A stretch of DNA of 64,000 bases from Clostridium sp. E02 (lineage in GTDB: Bacteria > Bacillota > Clostridia > Lachnospirales > Lachnospiraceae), in contig NZ_RJLQ01000004.1 in assembly GCF_003833015.1 (NCBI RefSeq), positions 141,108-205,107 of the forward strand, given 5' to 3'. The notes beneath the pieces were generated by a model that saw only the letters and a program-made list of their open reading frames with translations, was not told where the DNA came from and did no database searches. The first letter of the stretch is position 1, and every line of letters begins with the position of its first letter. Shown here one piece after another: positions 43,917 to 52,148 of this stretch. The position numbers were made by a program, and so were the translations under genes.

Positions 43917-43950
43917 AAAACTACTAACTACTATTGTTGGTAGTTTTTAT
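43917..43950 (+). terminator. terminator after the TIR gene
   Basis: AAACTACTAAC (43918-43928) pairs with GTTGGTAGTTT (43936-43946), with one T-G pair, followed by TTATTT. Confidence 0.8.
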
Positions 43951-43998
43951 TTCATAATTCAAAGTAAAATCTGTGCTTTATGATAAGGAGAAAGCAGT

Positions 43999-44106
43999 AT
44001 TAGTAAAGATAATCAGCTGGTACTAAACCACGAAGATAAGATGATTTTTTATGAGAACGATCTGCATTTAGGGTTTGATAATATAAAGGTGGAATTGTTA
44101 CTATAA
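43999..44106 (+). pseudogene. short gene remnant
   Basis: An open stretch of about 35 codons (ISKDNQLVLNHEDKMIFYEN and on to VELLL) ends in TAA. It begins at ATT, 8 bases after AAGGAG, where an ATG would be expected, so it may be a fragment or a gene whose start codon has mutated. Family unknown. Confidence 0.3.
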
Positions 44107-44137
44107 ACCAATGGGTTGTTTAAACGGAGGGAGCATA

Positions 44138-44518
44138 ATGAGCTGGGAGCTAATGAATACCATAGAAAAAACATGTTTATGTGGTAAGGGCCACGTCATT
44201 ATAAAGTATTTTATGGACGATTGGAACAGGAGCAGAGAGGAAAGCTATTGTGATTGTGAATATTGTAATAAAAAACAATTGGAAGAACAAAATAAGCGGA
44301 AAGAAATGATTTCTGCTTGTGAAAAAATCGTATGTTATTTTAATGATAATTATTTAGATCAATGGATTGTTTATTTTTGTGGCATGAAAAGCAAAAAATC
44401 AATATGGGAAAGGGTGCACGCTTTAAAATTGGAATATTGTAGCCTAAACTCTTTTTATTCACGTCATCGAAAATTGCCTTTATTAAAAATGGATAGCTAT
44501 TATAAAAGTTACTGCTAA
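44138..44518 (+). CDS. Cys-rich hypothetical protein, probable zinc-binding
   Basis: 126 residues. The N-terminus has a ribbon-like Cys set (CLCGKGH, then YCDCEYCNKK), which should bind zinc. The remainder is Lys/Tyr rich with no recognised domain (CEKIVCYFNDNYLDQW ... YYKSYC). ATG at 44138 follows CGGAGGGAGCATA, a strong ribosome site; an earlier ATG at 44111 has none. Codon use is AT-rich like its neighbours. Its place after the TIR gene and before a GNAT gene gives no clear role. Confidence 0.6.
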   Translation: MSWELMNTIEKTCLCGKGHVIIKYFMDDWNRSREESYCDCEYCNKKQLEEQNKRKEMISACEKIVCYFNDNYLDQWIVYFCGMKSKKSIWERVHALKLEYCSLNSFYSRHRKLPLLKMDSYYKSYC

Positions 44519-44543
44519 AAAGGGATTAACATTTAAGACAACA

Positions 44544-45023
44544 ATGAGTCAGAGAATATATGAGCTTACTGCTGTGAACCCTGATATTGAGCAACTTGGA
44601 GTTGTTAGATTATTGGAAGAAAAAGATATGCATTTTTTCCCGTATTGGATGGAAGCGTTTAATGCGGCAGCAGATTATGGAAAAACAGAAATGTTTATTC
44701 CTCAAGATGCTAACGTGTATCATTACAGATTGTCTGCAAAAAAACTTTATGTTTTAGAAATTGATGGCTCGCCTGTTTCTATGGCTGGCTTTACGAGAGA
44801 GATGCAAACAGCTGTGGGTGTAGCATTTGTATATACGCCTCCATATTTTCGTGGCAATGGTTATGCATCATCATGTGTTGCACAATTAAGTCAAATAGCA
44901 TTAAAGAAAGGTTTTGCTAAATGTGTGTTGTACACGGATTTGCTGAATCCAACATCTAATAGTATATATCAAAAAATCGGATATAGGCCGATTTGTGATT
45001 CACTTATGTTAAAATATGAGTAG
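44544..45023 (+). CDS. GNAT family N-acetyltransferase
   Basis: 159 residues. A GNAT core with VGVAFVYTPPYFRGNGYASS (beta4 and the acetyl-CoA pyrophosphate loop RGNGYAS) and KCVLYTDLLNPTSNSIYQKI (motif B), ending with LMLKYE. Substrate is unknown; such genes in accessory regions often modify antibiotics or amino compounds. The ribosome site is weak (AGGG about 20 bases upstream), so expression may rely on readthrough from the Cys-rich gene, which ends 25 bases earlier. Confidence 0.85.
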   Translation: MSQRIYELTAVNPDIEQLGVVRLLEEKDMHFFPYWMEAFNAAADYGKTEMFIPQDANVYHYRLSAKKLYVLEIDGSPVSMAGFTREMQTAVGVAFVYTPPYFRGNGYASSCVAQLSQIALKKGFAKCVLYTDLLNPTSNSIYQKIGYRPICDSLMLKYE

Positions 45024-45178
45024 CCATGGAAAAGATATCAATTCAATAAGACGAACGGTAATACTAATGCCGTAGTCAGAGTAATTGCCAGATCGTAGTT
45101 GGAAACTAAAAATATAGTAAATATAACGCCGCCTAAAATGGGCGGCGAACTTATTGACTTGGTCTGGCTATTTACTGT

Positions 45179-45955
45179 TTACCGTATTATCATTATTTTG
45201 GTGGTTATTAGTTTTTTCATTATTTTTCTGATGAATCGGGAATAGATTTTTTTGAATAGACTGATTTTTGTGTTTGTATAATATTCTTTTTCTAACCATC
45301 CATGCTCTTTCCAGTATTCAAATGATATATCCTTTTTCTTTGAGGATCCTAAGGCTTTAGATTGCATTGCCCTAAACATTGCCAATTGATATAAGGTAGG
45401 GGCTGATTCTTCGCTTTTAAATAGGTTATCAACCAAATGATTAATATTGTTTTGAACTTTCTGCTTATAGGTCTCGTCGGTTTTTAGCGTAGCTCCGCAG
45501 ACTCCTACAGTTCCGGCAATTTGAAATCCCCATCCAATTGCGCACATTTTCATATAGCTCAGTGTTTCTTTTAATCCAGATCCTCCTGTAGAAGAAACCA
45601 GAATTGCCTTTTTATTAAAGAAACGAGGTCTGTGGAACATGAAGGAAAAGTTATCATAAAGATTTTTCATTAATGCTGTTACATGCTGCTCATAAACGGG
45701 GCTGGCAAAAATCACAACATCGCACTCCAGCATCTTATTTAAAAGCATGGTGGTTACTTCCTTATGGGGGCAGTACTGCTCTCCTTTTGTGTAGCACAAA
45801 AGGCAGCTTTTACAGAATCCAAGTTCGAGATCATTAAGATAAATATAATCTATTTGGGTTTCCTCTACCCTGTTAAAACTTCCTTGTAGCATTTCTATTA
45901 CGTTAAAGCAATCCCCTTTTTTTCTTGGACTGCCTAAAATAGCTGTTACTTTCAT
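45179..45955 (-). CDS. flavodoxin-family NAD(P)H-dependent oxidoreductase
   Basis: 258 residues. A flavodoxin-like fold with the FMN phosphate loop ILGSPRKKGDCFNVIEML (residues 6-23), a Cys cluster FCKSCLLCYTKGEQYCPH typical of iron-sulfur-flavoprotein-like or multimeric flavodoxin members, and FASPVYEQHVTALMKNLYD. The last 50 residues are basic and Ile/Lys rich. It likely reduces quinones or other electrophiles. It is the last gene of a MarR-BAAT-flavodoxin operon on the minus strand, 51 bases after the BAAT gene, and should be controlled by the MarR operator at 47812. Confidence 0.85.
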   Translation of the reverse strand: MKVTAILGSPRKKGDCFNVIEMLQGSFNRVEETQIDYIYLNDLELGFCKSCLLCYTKGEQYCPHKEVTTMLLNKMLECDVVIFASPVYEQHVTALMKNLYDNFSFMFHRPRFFNKKAILVSSTGGSGLKETLSYMKMCAIGWGFQIAGTVGVCGATLKTDETYKQKVQNNINHLVDNLFKSEESAPTLYQLAMFRAMQSKALGSSKKKDISFEYWKEHGWLEKEYYTNTKISLFKKIYSRFIRKIMKKLITTKIMIIR

Positions 45956-46006
45956 CAGATTTTTTCTTCCTTTCCTGCAAAAAAATTCACCAGACAGATT
46001 GTGAAC

Positions 46007-47314
46007 TTAAATGTTATGACTCCAATTGTCTAAAAAGTCTGTTGTTTGCCTCCAGCTTTCCAGACATGCCTGTTTCCATTCTTCCAAACTTACATTCCAT
46101 CTCTTTAGATTGGCAATTGACTGATATGGTAAAGTAAGCATATGGCCTGCTTTTTCATAGGTACAATGCTTGTAAGGGTGTTGAAACTTTTTTTCGTCTA
46201 GTCTATGTACTGCTGTTTCACAATGAAGGAGAGAGGGCCATATTGAATCAGATTCTGAGGAAAAAAATAATATAGGGCCATTGATCTTTTCAACGGCAAT
46301 GCTGGCTTTATCCGTCTCTCCCCGTGTAATTAACTGCTGATACATCCACTGTATAAGGTCTTTCTGCCCCAGCATTTTTTTAATTATCATCTGAAATAGA
46401 ATAGAATTAGAAAACTTTAGGAATGGAAGTTCCTTTCCACCATAAGTCCACGAGGAATGACGTGAAGTGATCTTATCTTTTAATCCTTCATAGACATAAC
46501 AACTGGGTGTGTTGGCGATTACACAGGTAATGTCAGGAAAGATTGAGGCAGCTGCAAGAACAAGTTCTCCACCTTTGGAACGTCCATAAATTCCAATCCG
46601 TTTTTCATCCACACTTTCCTGTTTCTTTAACCATTCAATGGCGTTTCCTATGATTTCTAGTGGGATCTGGCTCAGATTTGGTAAAGTACCATTCATTCCG
46701 AAATAACAGATTGCTAATGCACAATATCCGCGCTGAGCCAGGACCTCTGCAATAGCTTGTGCAATCTCTATTCTTCCGTCACTTCCACTTACAACAATAA
46801 CTGCAGGTCTTTTCTTGAGGAAATCTGAGGTAAAATAACGTGCAATAAGACCTTTTTGAACAATGGTTTCGCTTTTTATTGTTTCATCGCAGAACTGCCG
46901 GGTATGTTCTTTAGAAGCCAGAATCTCACCGTTGGCCTCCACGGTAAAAAGAATATGAAAACTCCGATTTTCGCTTACTTTGGAAAGTTCTTTTGTAAGT
47001 GTTCCCGGACAGAGTTCCCGAATTTTCATTGAGTAGAAAAGTCCCATTGCATCACATATTTGATATGTTCCCTCAACCGGCGCAGCCTTTCCTAATGAAA
47101 GATTGCCATTATCATCTGCTATAAAAATGCCATAGGACTCCCATACTGAATTTTGTCCCTGCTCGGGCATTCCCGAGTTAACGCAATAGTAATCATTGCT
47201 TACAGCACGAATAATGACCTTTTGATTTTGCTGCAATCCGGTGAGTGTAATATCGACTGATTGGTCGATAAAGGATCTTTCGGGATTGATATTTATAACA
47301 CAATTTGTGTCCAT
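46007..47314 (-). CDS. BAAT/acyl-CoA thioester hydrolase family protein
   Basis: 435 residues. An N-terminal immunoglobulin-like BAAT_N domain (residues about 10-130; INPERSFIDQSVDITLTGLQ) is followed by an alpha/beta-hydrolase BAAT_C domain. The nucleophile elbow is IGIYGRSKGGELVLAAAS with Ser; the late Asp is near SSESDSIWP and the His in KAGHMLTLPY. Relatives hydrolyse acyl-CoA or transfer acyl groups to amino acids such as bile-acid conjugates; in gut bacteria the substrate is unknown. It follows marR by 15 bases and precedes a flavodoxin gene, suggesting a MarR-controlled detoxification or acyl-handling unit. Confidence 0.87.
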   Translation of the reverse strand: MDTNCVININPERSFIDQSVDITLTGLQQNQKVIIRAVSNDYYCVNSGMPEQGQNSVWESYGIFIADDNGNLSLGKAAPVEGTYQICDAMGLFYSMKIRELCPGTLTKELSKVSENRSFHILFTVEANGEILASKEHTRQFCDETIKSETIVQKGLIARYFTSDFLKKRPAVIVVSGSDGRIEIAQAIAEVLAQRGYCALAICYFGMNGTLPNLSQIPLEIIGNAIEWLKKQESVDEKRIGIYGRSKGGELVLAAASIFPDITCVIANTPSCYVYEGLKDKITSRHSSWTYGGKELPFLKFSNSILFQMIIKKMLGQKDLIQWMYQQLITRGETDKASIAVEKINGPILFFSSESDSIWPSLLHCETAVHRLDEKKFQHPYKHCTYEKAGHMLTLPYQSIANLKRWNVSLEEWKQACLESWRQTTDFLDNWSHNI

Positions 47315-47329
47315 TCTATAACCTCCAAT

Positions 47330-47794
47330 TTAGTCAAGAGAAATTTTTTCCTCGTAGCCATGCCAAGCACTGCCTTCATAAGCAGTGAGCTTCTTCAAAA
47401 GTTTCCATAATGTCTCAGCTTCATCATCATCAAAATCCTTAAACAGTTCATTTAAGTAAACATTACCTCTATTATAATAATTGCGTAAAATGTTTCTGCA
47501 GCTTTCTGTAACCTGAATACATACGGCACGGCGATCGGAATCACTTTTTCCAATTGTGACAAATCCCTTTCTTTCCAGGACAGTTACCAGTTTTTTCGCA
47601 TTTTGTTTTGAGTACCCCATCATGTCGGCAATTTGATTATAATTGGCCTTGCCCTCTGGCAGGTGCAGGATGGTCAGCAGCGTCATCCACTGCCGGACGG
47701 TAATGTCTCTAACTAACTTATCTCCTTCTGTTTGGATTTTATTGGACAAATAAAATATTGTAGAAAAGATTTGCTGTAAATAAAATTGTTTCAT
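47330..47794 (-). CDS. MarR-family regulator
   Basis: 154 residues, the normal size. The winged helix reads ANYNQIADMMGYSKQNAKKL (recognition region, residues about 63-82) with the wing SDSDRRAVCIQVTE. The family are dimers that repress their own operon and release DNA on binding small aromatic or oxidant ligands. The palindrome directly upstream, overlapping the transcription start, supports autorepression. AAGGAGGTATC precedes the ATG. The regulated genes are the BAAT and flavodoxin genes downstream. Confidence 0.92.
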   Translation of the reverse strand: MKQFYLQQIFSTIFYLSNKIQTEGDKLVRDITVRQWMTLLTILHLPEGKANYNQIADMMGYSKQNAKKLVTVLERKGFVTIGKSDSDRRAVCIQVTESCRNILRNYYNRGNVYLNELFKDFDDDEAETLWKLLKKLTAYEGSAWHGYEEKISLD

Positions 47795-47811
47795 GATACC
47801 TCCTTGAAACT

Positions 47812-47861
47812 ATAGGACAACTTGTTGTCTATTAGTATATCACGTGATTTTTGCTTGTCAA
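47812..47861 (-). promoter_or_regulatory. marR operon promoter and operator
   Basis: On the minus strand TTGACA (plus 47856-47861), 16 bases, TATACT (47834-47839). Immediately downstream is a palindrome GACAAC-TT-GTTGTC (47816-47829), extended by ATAG and TAT on its sides. Its position at the start site fits a MarR dimer site that blocks transcription. Confidence 0.85.
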
Positions 47862-47924
47862 GTATTATTATAAGTGAATTTTGAAGTGAAGATATGATAA
47901 TTGAAGTTTTTTCTTCAGTTGGTG

Positions 47925-48473
47925 CACTGGATTATTTTACAGAGAGCAGCCTGTATTTTGCCGCTGGACCAATGCGTCTTCCAGGGCATTGCTGGTGCAT
48001 ACCAGAACCTTTTCTGATTATTCAGGTGATACAGTGAGGGCGTGTCTGGGACAGGAGGATTTGCTGGTTTATTATAATGAAACGGCTACCTATGCCCGGA
48101 CCAGATTTTATGAAATACAGGCGCTTGATGAGGAGAGTAATCCTGTAGAAAACGCTTTGGTTTCGATTGAAGTACTTAATATGGCGGAATATTGCAGCGT
48201 GGCTTCTCTGGAACGGACAAGCAGGGTAAGGTGACAATTACCATTGGCCTGGGAGATGTACATGTCTGGGCAGGTAAAGGAAAACTTAGCTGTGAAGGTT
48301 ACTTTAACTTTGACGAAGGGGTAGAACCGTTGGCTCGTAAAATGTATGTGGATCCTGAAAAGCTTCCGCTTTTAATTGTTACGAACCAAGGGTTAAACGC
48401 AGCTTATGCATGCAGCGGCTACAATGTTGTGAGTGTGGCACTGATGGAGAAGCTATTATGTTTAAGTGAGTAA
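47925..48473 (+). pseudogene. decayed transglutaminase-like protein gene, C-terminal part
   Basis: Pieces in different frames add up to the C-terminal half of a transglutaminase-core-type protein: WTNASSRALLVHTRTFSDYS, then VENALVSIEVLNMAEYCSVA, then TDKQGKVTITIGLGDVHVWA. The family usually reads asRAmLVHt...fgdY...pv..A.V...v.nyaEfyp.a...TD..G...l..GlGDl.VWa. One base is missing near 48213 (SLE/TDKQGK), and the N-terminal domain with the catalytic Cys-His-Asp is absent or scrambled. No start with a ribosome site was found. It should be non-functional. Confidence 0.65.
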
Positions 48474-48510
48474 AATGCAGATAGAGAAGATGTTGTGGGG
48501 GATAAGTTTT

Positions 48511-48548
48511 GGCGCTGTTTTGTCATAATGACGGACAGCGCCGTTTTG
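48511..48548 (+). terminator. terminator after the transglutaminase remnant
   Basis: GGCGCTGT (48511-48518) pairs with ACAGCGCC (48535-48542), with GTC/GAC inside, and is followed by GTTTTG. It isolates the PadR unit from upstream transcription. Confidence 0.75.
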
Positions 48549-48578
48549 ATGTTCTGATTAAATTCTTTTTCTAATTGC

Positions 48579-48625
48579 TTGAAATTTATTACGTTTAGTG
48601 ATATACTTATTACAGTAAACGTAAT
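48579..48625 (+). promoter_or_regulatory. padR promoter with perfect inverted-repeat operator
   Basis: TTGAAA (48579-48584), 17 bases, TATACT (48602-48607). ATTACGTTTA (48588-48597) and TAAACGTAAT (48616-48625) are perfect 10-base complements, 18 bases apart, bracketing the -10. This is a strong candidate site for the PadR protein encoded next. Confidence 0.85.
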
Positions 48626-48629
48626 ACAG

Positions 48630-48977
48630 ATGGGAGCGATAATTATTCGGGATAATATAAAAGGCGGTGCATTGACTGAAACAACCTTTCTTGTTTTACT
48701 GGCCGTATATCAACCTAATCATGGGTATGGAATCATGCAGTTTATTGATAAAGAAACCAATGGACGGGTTGTTTTAGGCGCGGGCACTTTGTATGGAGCT
48801 ATTAATACATTAGTAAAGAAGAAGTGGATTGTTTCTTATGATGATGAAGCCGGCAGCAAGAAAAAGGAATATGTCATAACTGATATTGGAAGACAAAAAG
48901 CGGAGGAAGAGTTACAACGAATGAGGGAGGTTGTGAAATTGGCTTCTGTTATCATGTCAGGGGGTAAAAACGTATGA
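48630..48977 (+). CDS. PadR-family transcriptional regulator
   Basis: 115 residues with the PadR winged helix: IKGGALTETTFLVLLAVYQP, NHGYGIMQFIDKE, LGAGTLYGAINTLVKKKWIV, followed by a C-terminal dimerisation helix. These proteins repress neighbouring transport or membrane genes in response to small ligands. The start is uncertain: ATG at 48630 is only about 16 bases from the predicted transcript start and has no clear ribosome site, while GGGAG at 48632-48636 would favour initiation at the ATT/ATT of IIRDNIKGG. The 3-prime end overlaps the DUF2812 gene by 4 bases. Confidence 0.88.
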   Translation: MGAIIIRDNIKGGALTETTFLVLLAVYQPNHGYGIMQFIDKETNGRVVLGAGTLYGAINTLVKKKWIVSYDDEAGSKKKEYVITDIGRQKAEEELQRMREVVKLASVIMSGGKNV

Positions 48978-49603
48978 GTAAAATAGTATTCCGATACTTT
49001 TTTGACTTTATGGACGGTCAGGAAAGATGGTTAAATCGTATGGCTGAGTGCGGTTTTCGGCTAAGAAAATGTGGTAAGATCACCTATGTTTTTGATAAAT
49101 GTGAGCCTAATAAATATGAATATAAAGTAGAATTTGTGGGACATAGGGCGTATCCACAGGCGAAGGATTATAGAAGATATCTTGAAAGCATGGGATTTCA
49201 GACCTTTACAAAAAACATGAATCTCAACTATTCATTTGGTAAGATCAAATGGCGTCCATTTGCAATAGGATTGGGACAGATTGCTACATCACCAGGAGGG
49301 ATTAATAAGGAACTTTTGATTTTAGAGAAAAAGAGGGATGGGAAACCTTTTGAACTGCATACAGATCTGGATGATAAATTGGATATATATAAAAGGGTTA
49401 AGCGAGCGTATGCCTGGGCCGTGTTAATGATACTTCTGCTGGAAGTTGTGACGTTAGTGCCAAATGCATCTTCAATATCGGATACAATGCTTTTGGTAGT
49501 CAGAATAGTCCTGATATTTACTGGCGGGCTGTTTCTTATCCCGCTGTTAAAATATTTCCGATTGGTGAAGTGCCTGAAAGAGGAAGAGAAAATCCATGAA
49601 TAA
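48974..49603 (+). CDS. DUF2812 membrane protein
   Basis: 209 residues. The first 130 residues are the DUF2812 domain (FRYFFDFMDGQERWLNRMAE, KYEYKVEFVG, YPQAKDYRRYLESMGFQT), soluble and probably cytoplasmic; two membrane helices follow (AYAWAVLMILLLEVVTLVP and LLVVRIVLIFTGGLFLIPLL) with a charged tail. In Firmicutes DUF2812 proteins are often paired with PadR regulators, as here with an ATGA overlap, but their function is unknown. Regulation by the PadR operator at 48588 is expected. Confidence 0.87.
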   Translation: MSKIVFRYFFDFMDGQERWLNRMAECGFRLRKCGKITYVFDKCEPNKYEYKVEFVGHRAYPQAKDYRRYLESMGFQTFTKNMNLNYSFGKIKWRPFAIGLGQIATSPGGINKELLILEKKRDGKPFELHTDLDDKLDIYKRVKRAYAWAVLMILLLEVVTLVPNASSISDTMLLVVRIVLIFTGGLFLIPLLKYFRLVKCLKEEEKIHE

Positions 49604-49720
49604 GTAATATCTGAATGAGAGTATTGATCCATTGCGCAATGCAATAGACAAATTGAAGCATTCTGTGACAGGATGAATATGTTCCATTTTGTTATTATTA
49701 CTTTGTCAGGAGGTGTTTGA

Positions 49721-50560
49721 ATGGAATGGGTCAGGAGTCTTAACAAAGCAATTGAATATATGGAAGATCACTTGCTTGAAGAGTTAACCTGTGAGGAAGT
49801 CGCAGCGCACGTCTATATTTCTAATTTTCATTTTCAAAGGTGTTTCAGTCTGTTGACAGAAATGACTGTGGGAGAGTATATCAGAAACAGACGTCTTTCT
49901 CTTGCAGGTCAGGAACTTGCTTCGTCTGATAAGAAAATAATCGATGTAGCATTAAAATACGGGTATGAGACACCGGAAAGCTTTACAAAGGCGTTCGCGC
50001 GTTTTCATGGAGTTACGCCGACTCAGGCTAAGGTTGAGGGTTCCGGGCTAAAATCCTTTAGTCGCCTTTTGATCAAAATAAAATTGGAAGGTGGAACTGT
50101 TATGGATTACAAAGTTATCACGAGGGAAGCATTTAAGGTATTGGTTATGACAAGGCTGTTTAAATCGGAAAGTAGTTTTACTGATCTTCCGGATTACTGG
50201 ACAGAATATTTCTCTAAGGGTTACGATAAGCTGGTACCCAGCGATATGGGGATTTGCGAGCCGGAGATGCCGGATTCTGATGAATTTAGATACGGAATCG
50301 GTCAGGAGTATGCCGAAGGAGCAGATGTTCCAAAAGGATATGAACTAATGACGATTCCGGCAAATACCTGGGCAGTATTTAGGTGTATTGGTCCCATGCC
50401 TTTAGCCATGCAGGAAGTCTGGAAGCGAATTTATAGTGAATGGCTGCCACAGGCAGATTATGAGCGTATTCAGGGAAGCGATTTTGAGGTATATACCGAA
50501 GGCAATAATCAGAGTGAAGACTATGTCAGCGAAATCTGGATACCTGTCAGGAAGAAATAA
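49721..50560 (+). CDS. AraC-family regulator with GyrI-like effector domain
   Basis: 279 residues. Residues 1-105 are an AraC double helix-turn-helix (LTCEEVAAHVYISNFHFQRC, VGEYIRNRRLSLAGQEL, VALKYGYETPESFTKAFARF); residues 130-278 form a GyrI-like/BacR ligand-binding domain (YKVITREAFKVLVMT ... YELMTIPANTWAVFRCIGPM ... FEVYTEGNNQSEDYVSEIWI). This Rob/SoxS-like type senses lipophilic small molecules. AGGAGG precedes the ATG by about 8 bases. It stands alone with its own terminator. Its target is unknown. Confidence 0.92.
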   Translation: MEWVRSLNKAIEYMEDHLLEELTCEEVAAHVYISNFHFQRCFSLLTEMTVGEYIRNRRLSLAGQELASSDKKIIDVALKYGYETPESFTKAFARFHGVTPTQAKVEGSGLKSFSRLLIKIKLEGGTVMDYKVITREAFKVLVMTRLFKSESSFTDLPDYWTEYFSKGYDKLVPSDMGICEPEMPDSDEFRYGIGQEYAEGADVPKGYELMTIPANTWAVFRCIGPMPLAMQEVWKRIYSEWLPQADYERIQGSDFEVYTEGNNQSEDYVSEIWIPVRKK

Positions 50561-50582
50561 ACACAAGGCTTTAAACTGAGAC

Positions 50583-50638
50583 AATAGCAGATCAGGAAAA
50601 AGGAAGATGCCTTTTCTCTGATCTGCTATTTCTGTTTT
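50583..50638 (+). terminator. strong terminator after the AraC-GyrI gene
   Basis: AATAGCAGATCAG (50583-50595) pairs with CTGATCTGCTATT (50618-50630), with AAGG/CCTT inside, followed by TCTGTTTT. Confidence 0.9.
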
Positions 50639-50750
50639 ATAAGAATTTGGGTTACTCACTCAAAGCGTGAGAAAACTCTTGAAATGCGTTATTCTAAACA
50701 TGAAATTCTTATGTTAATATCTATATATGAATATAAGGAGGGATTGGCGG

Positions 50751-51860
50751 ATGAAAATCATGATTGCCGAGCTTAGGAAGAATAAAGGAATCAGCCAGCA
50801 GGAACTGGCAGATGTTTTGGGTGTGGCGTACCAGACTGTAAGCAAATGGGAAACAAATGTAACATTCCCGGATATAACGCTTTTGCCTCAGCTGGCGCAA
50901 TACTTTGATGTTTCAGTTGATGAGCTGCTAGGATTAAAGCCTTTGCCGTCACTGACCTATATTCCTTCTGAAGCGGGATTGAAAGGTTACTGGAGTGAGC
51001 GCCTGGAATACTTAAAAAGAACCCGGGATTCTTTATGGAATAAAGATTATCTGCAATTTCTGATAGAAAAGGTATGGAAAATTGATAATCCAGTCAATAT
51101 TCTGGATTGTGGCTGTGGCTATGGTTTTTTAAGCAGTATGATTTTGCCGCTTATGCCTGAAGGCAGTACTTATACAGGATTAGATTTTAGTGAAAACCTT
51201 ATTAACAAGGGTAGGGAGGCACTTGGCAGCGTCAATAATCATATAAGATTTATTTGTGATAATGTGTTGACATATGAATCTGATTTTAAATACGATTTTG
51301 TCATAACACAGGCAGTTTTAAGGCACGTTGATAATCCTCAGTTGTTTCTTGAAAAAATGGTTTCTTTTACAAAAAAAGGTGGGCACCTTGTATGTGTTGA
51401 GGTTAACAGAGAATTGGAAAATGCGGGGCTTTATATTGAGGGTATGGATTATGACTATTTATGTGAAAATCCTGGATTTAGAAAAATGTGGAGCACCGAA
51501 TTAGAACGTCAGGGAAGGGATTATTCCATTGGTATGAAAATTCCCCACATGATGAGACAGCTTGGAGTGAAAGATATTGATATAAGAATGAGTGATAAGA
51601 TTAGTTTTATTTCACCGGAATCTTATAATTATAATGAAAAAATGACAGATTTTATACAAGCTCACGAGTTTTATGAGAATAAAACAGATGCGTGGAGAAC
51701 AAGGGCTATCGACCGGTTTATGAATCACGGAATGGATAGAAAAGACGCAGAACATTACTGCAATAAGCAAAATCAAATGACTGATTTTATACGTCACAAT
51801 CGTGAGACACTGGCTTATACACATTTATATGGACTTCTTATCTCTTTTGGCACAATATAA
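50751..51860 (+). CDS. Xre-type HTH fused to SAM-dependent methyltransferase
   Basis: 369 residues. Residues 1-65 are a Cro/C1-type helix-turn-helix (MIAELRKNKGISQQELADVL, YQTVSKWETNVTFPDITLLP); residues about 100-260 are a class I methyltransferase with motif I ILDCGCGYGFLS, a YTGLDFSENLI acidic loop and FVITQAVLRHVDNP. The C-terminal 100 residues are helical. Such fusions occur in Firmicutes and have no fixed function; they may regulate and modify a small molecule, or act as self-tuning repressors. The start at 50751 follows AAGGAGGG; a further ATG at 50727 precedes the ribosome site. Confidence 0.9.
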   Translation: MKIMIAELRKNKGISQQELADVLGVAYQTVSKWETNVTFPDITLLPQLAQYFDVSVDELLGLKPLPSLTYIPSEAGLKGYWSERLEYLKRTRDSLWNKDYLQFLIEKVWKIDNPVNILDCGCGYGFLSSMILPLMPEGSTYTGLDFSENLINKGREALGSVNNHIRFICDNVLTYESDFKYDFVITQAVLRHVDNPQLFLEKMVSFTKKGGHLVCVEVNRELENAGLYIEGMDYDYLCENPGFRKMWSTELERQGRDYSIGMKIPHMMRQLGVKDIDIRMSDKISFISPESYNYNEKMTDFIQAHEFYENKTDAWRTRAIDRFMNHGMDRKDAEHYCNKQNQMTDFIRHNRETLAYTHLYGLLISFGTI

Positions 51861-51946
51861 TTTAGTATGTGAAAGCTTAGGATTGATTATCAGTAGTCAA
51901 TGGGCTACAATTATGAATAACTAATAGGTGGATAGGAGGATATCAT

Positions 51947-52120
51947 ATGTCTGCAGAGAGATTTGAGAGAATTTATGCGCAGGGAAAGTTTGCAACTGTG
52001 ACGGAAATATGGATAGATAAGCAAACGGGTGTAAATTATATATTTCACAGAGATGGCAATGCATCTGGATTTACTCCCTTGCTTGATGAAAACGGAAAGC
52101 CTGTTATATCGGCTAAATGA
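51947..52120 (+). CDS. DUF6440-type small protein
   Basis: 57 residues beginning MSAERFERIYAQGKFATVTE and ending GKPVISAK. The body (IWIDKQTGVNYIFHRDGNAS, GFTPLLDENGKPV) matches the DUF6440 pattern, a short beta-rich protein of unknown role common in Firmicutes. GGAGGA lies 6 bases before the ATG. It sits between the methyltransferase gene and the integrase remnant. Confidence 0.75.
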   Translation: MSAERFERIYAQGKFATVTEIWIDKQTGVNYIFHRDGNASGFTPLLDENGKPVISAK

Positions 52121-52148
52121 TATGGGAGGGAAATGGATATGAATCCGC

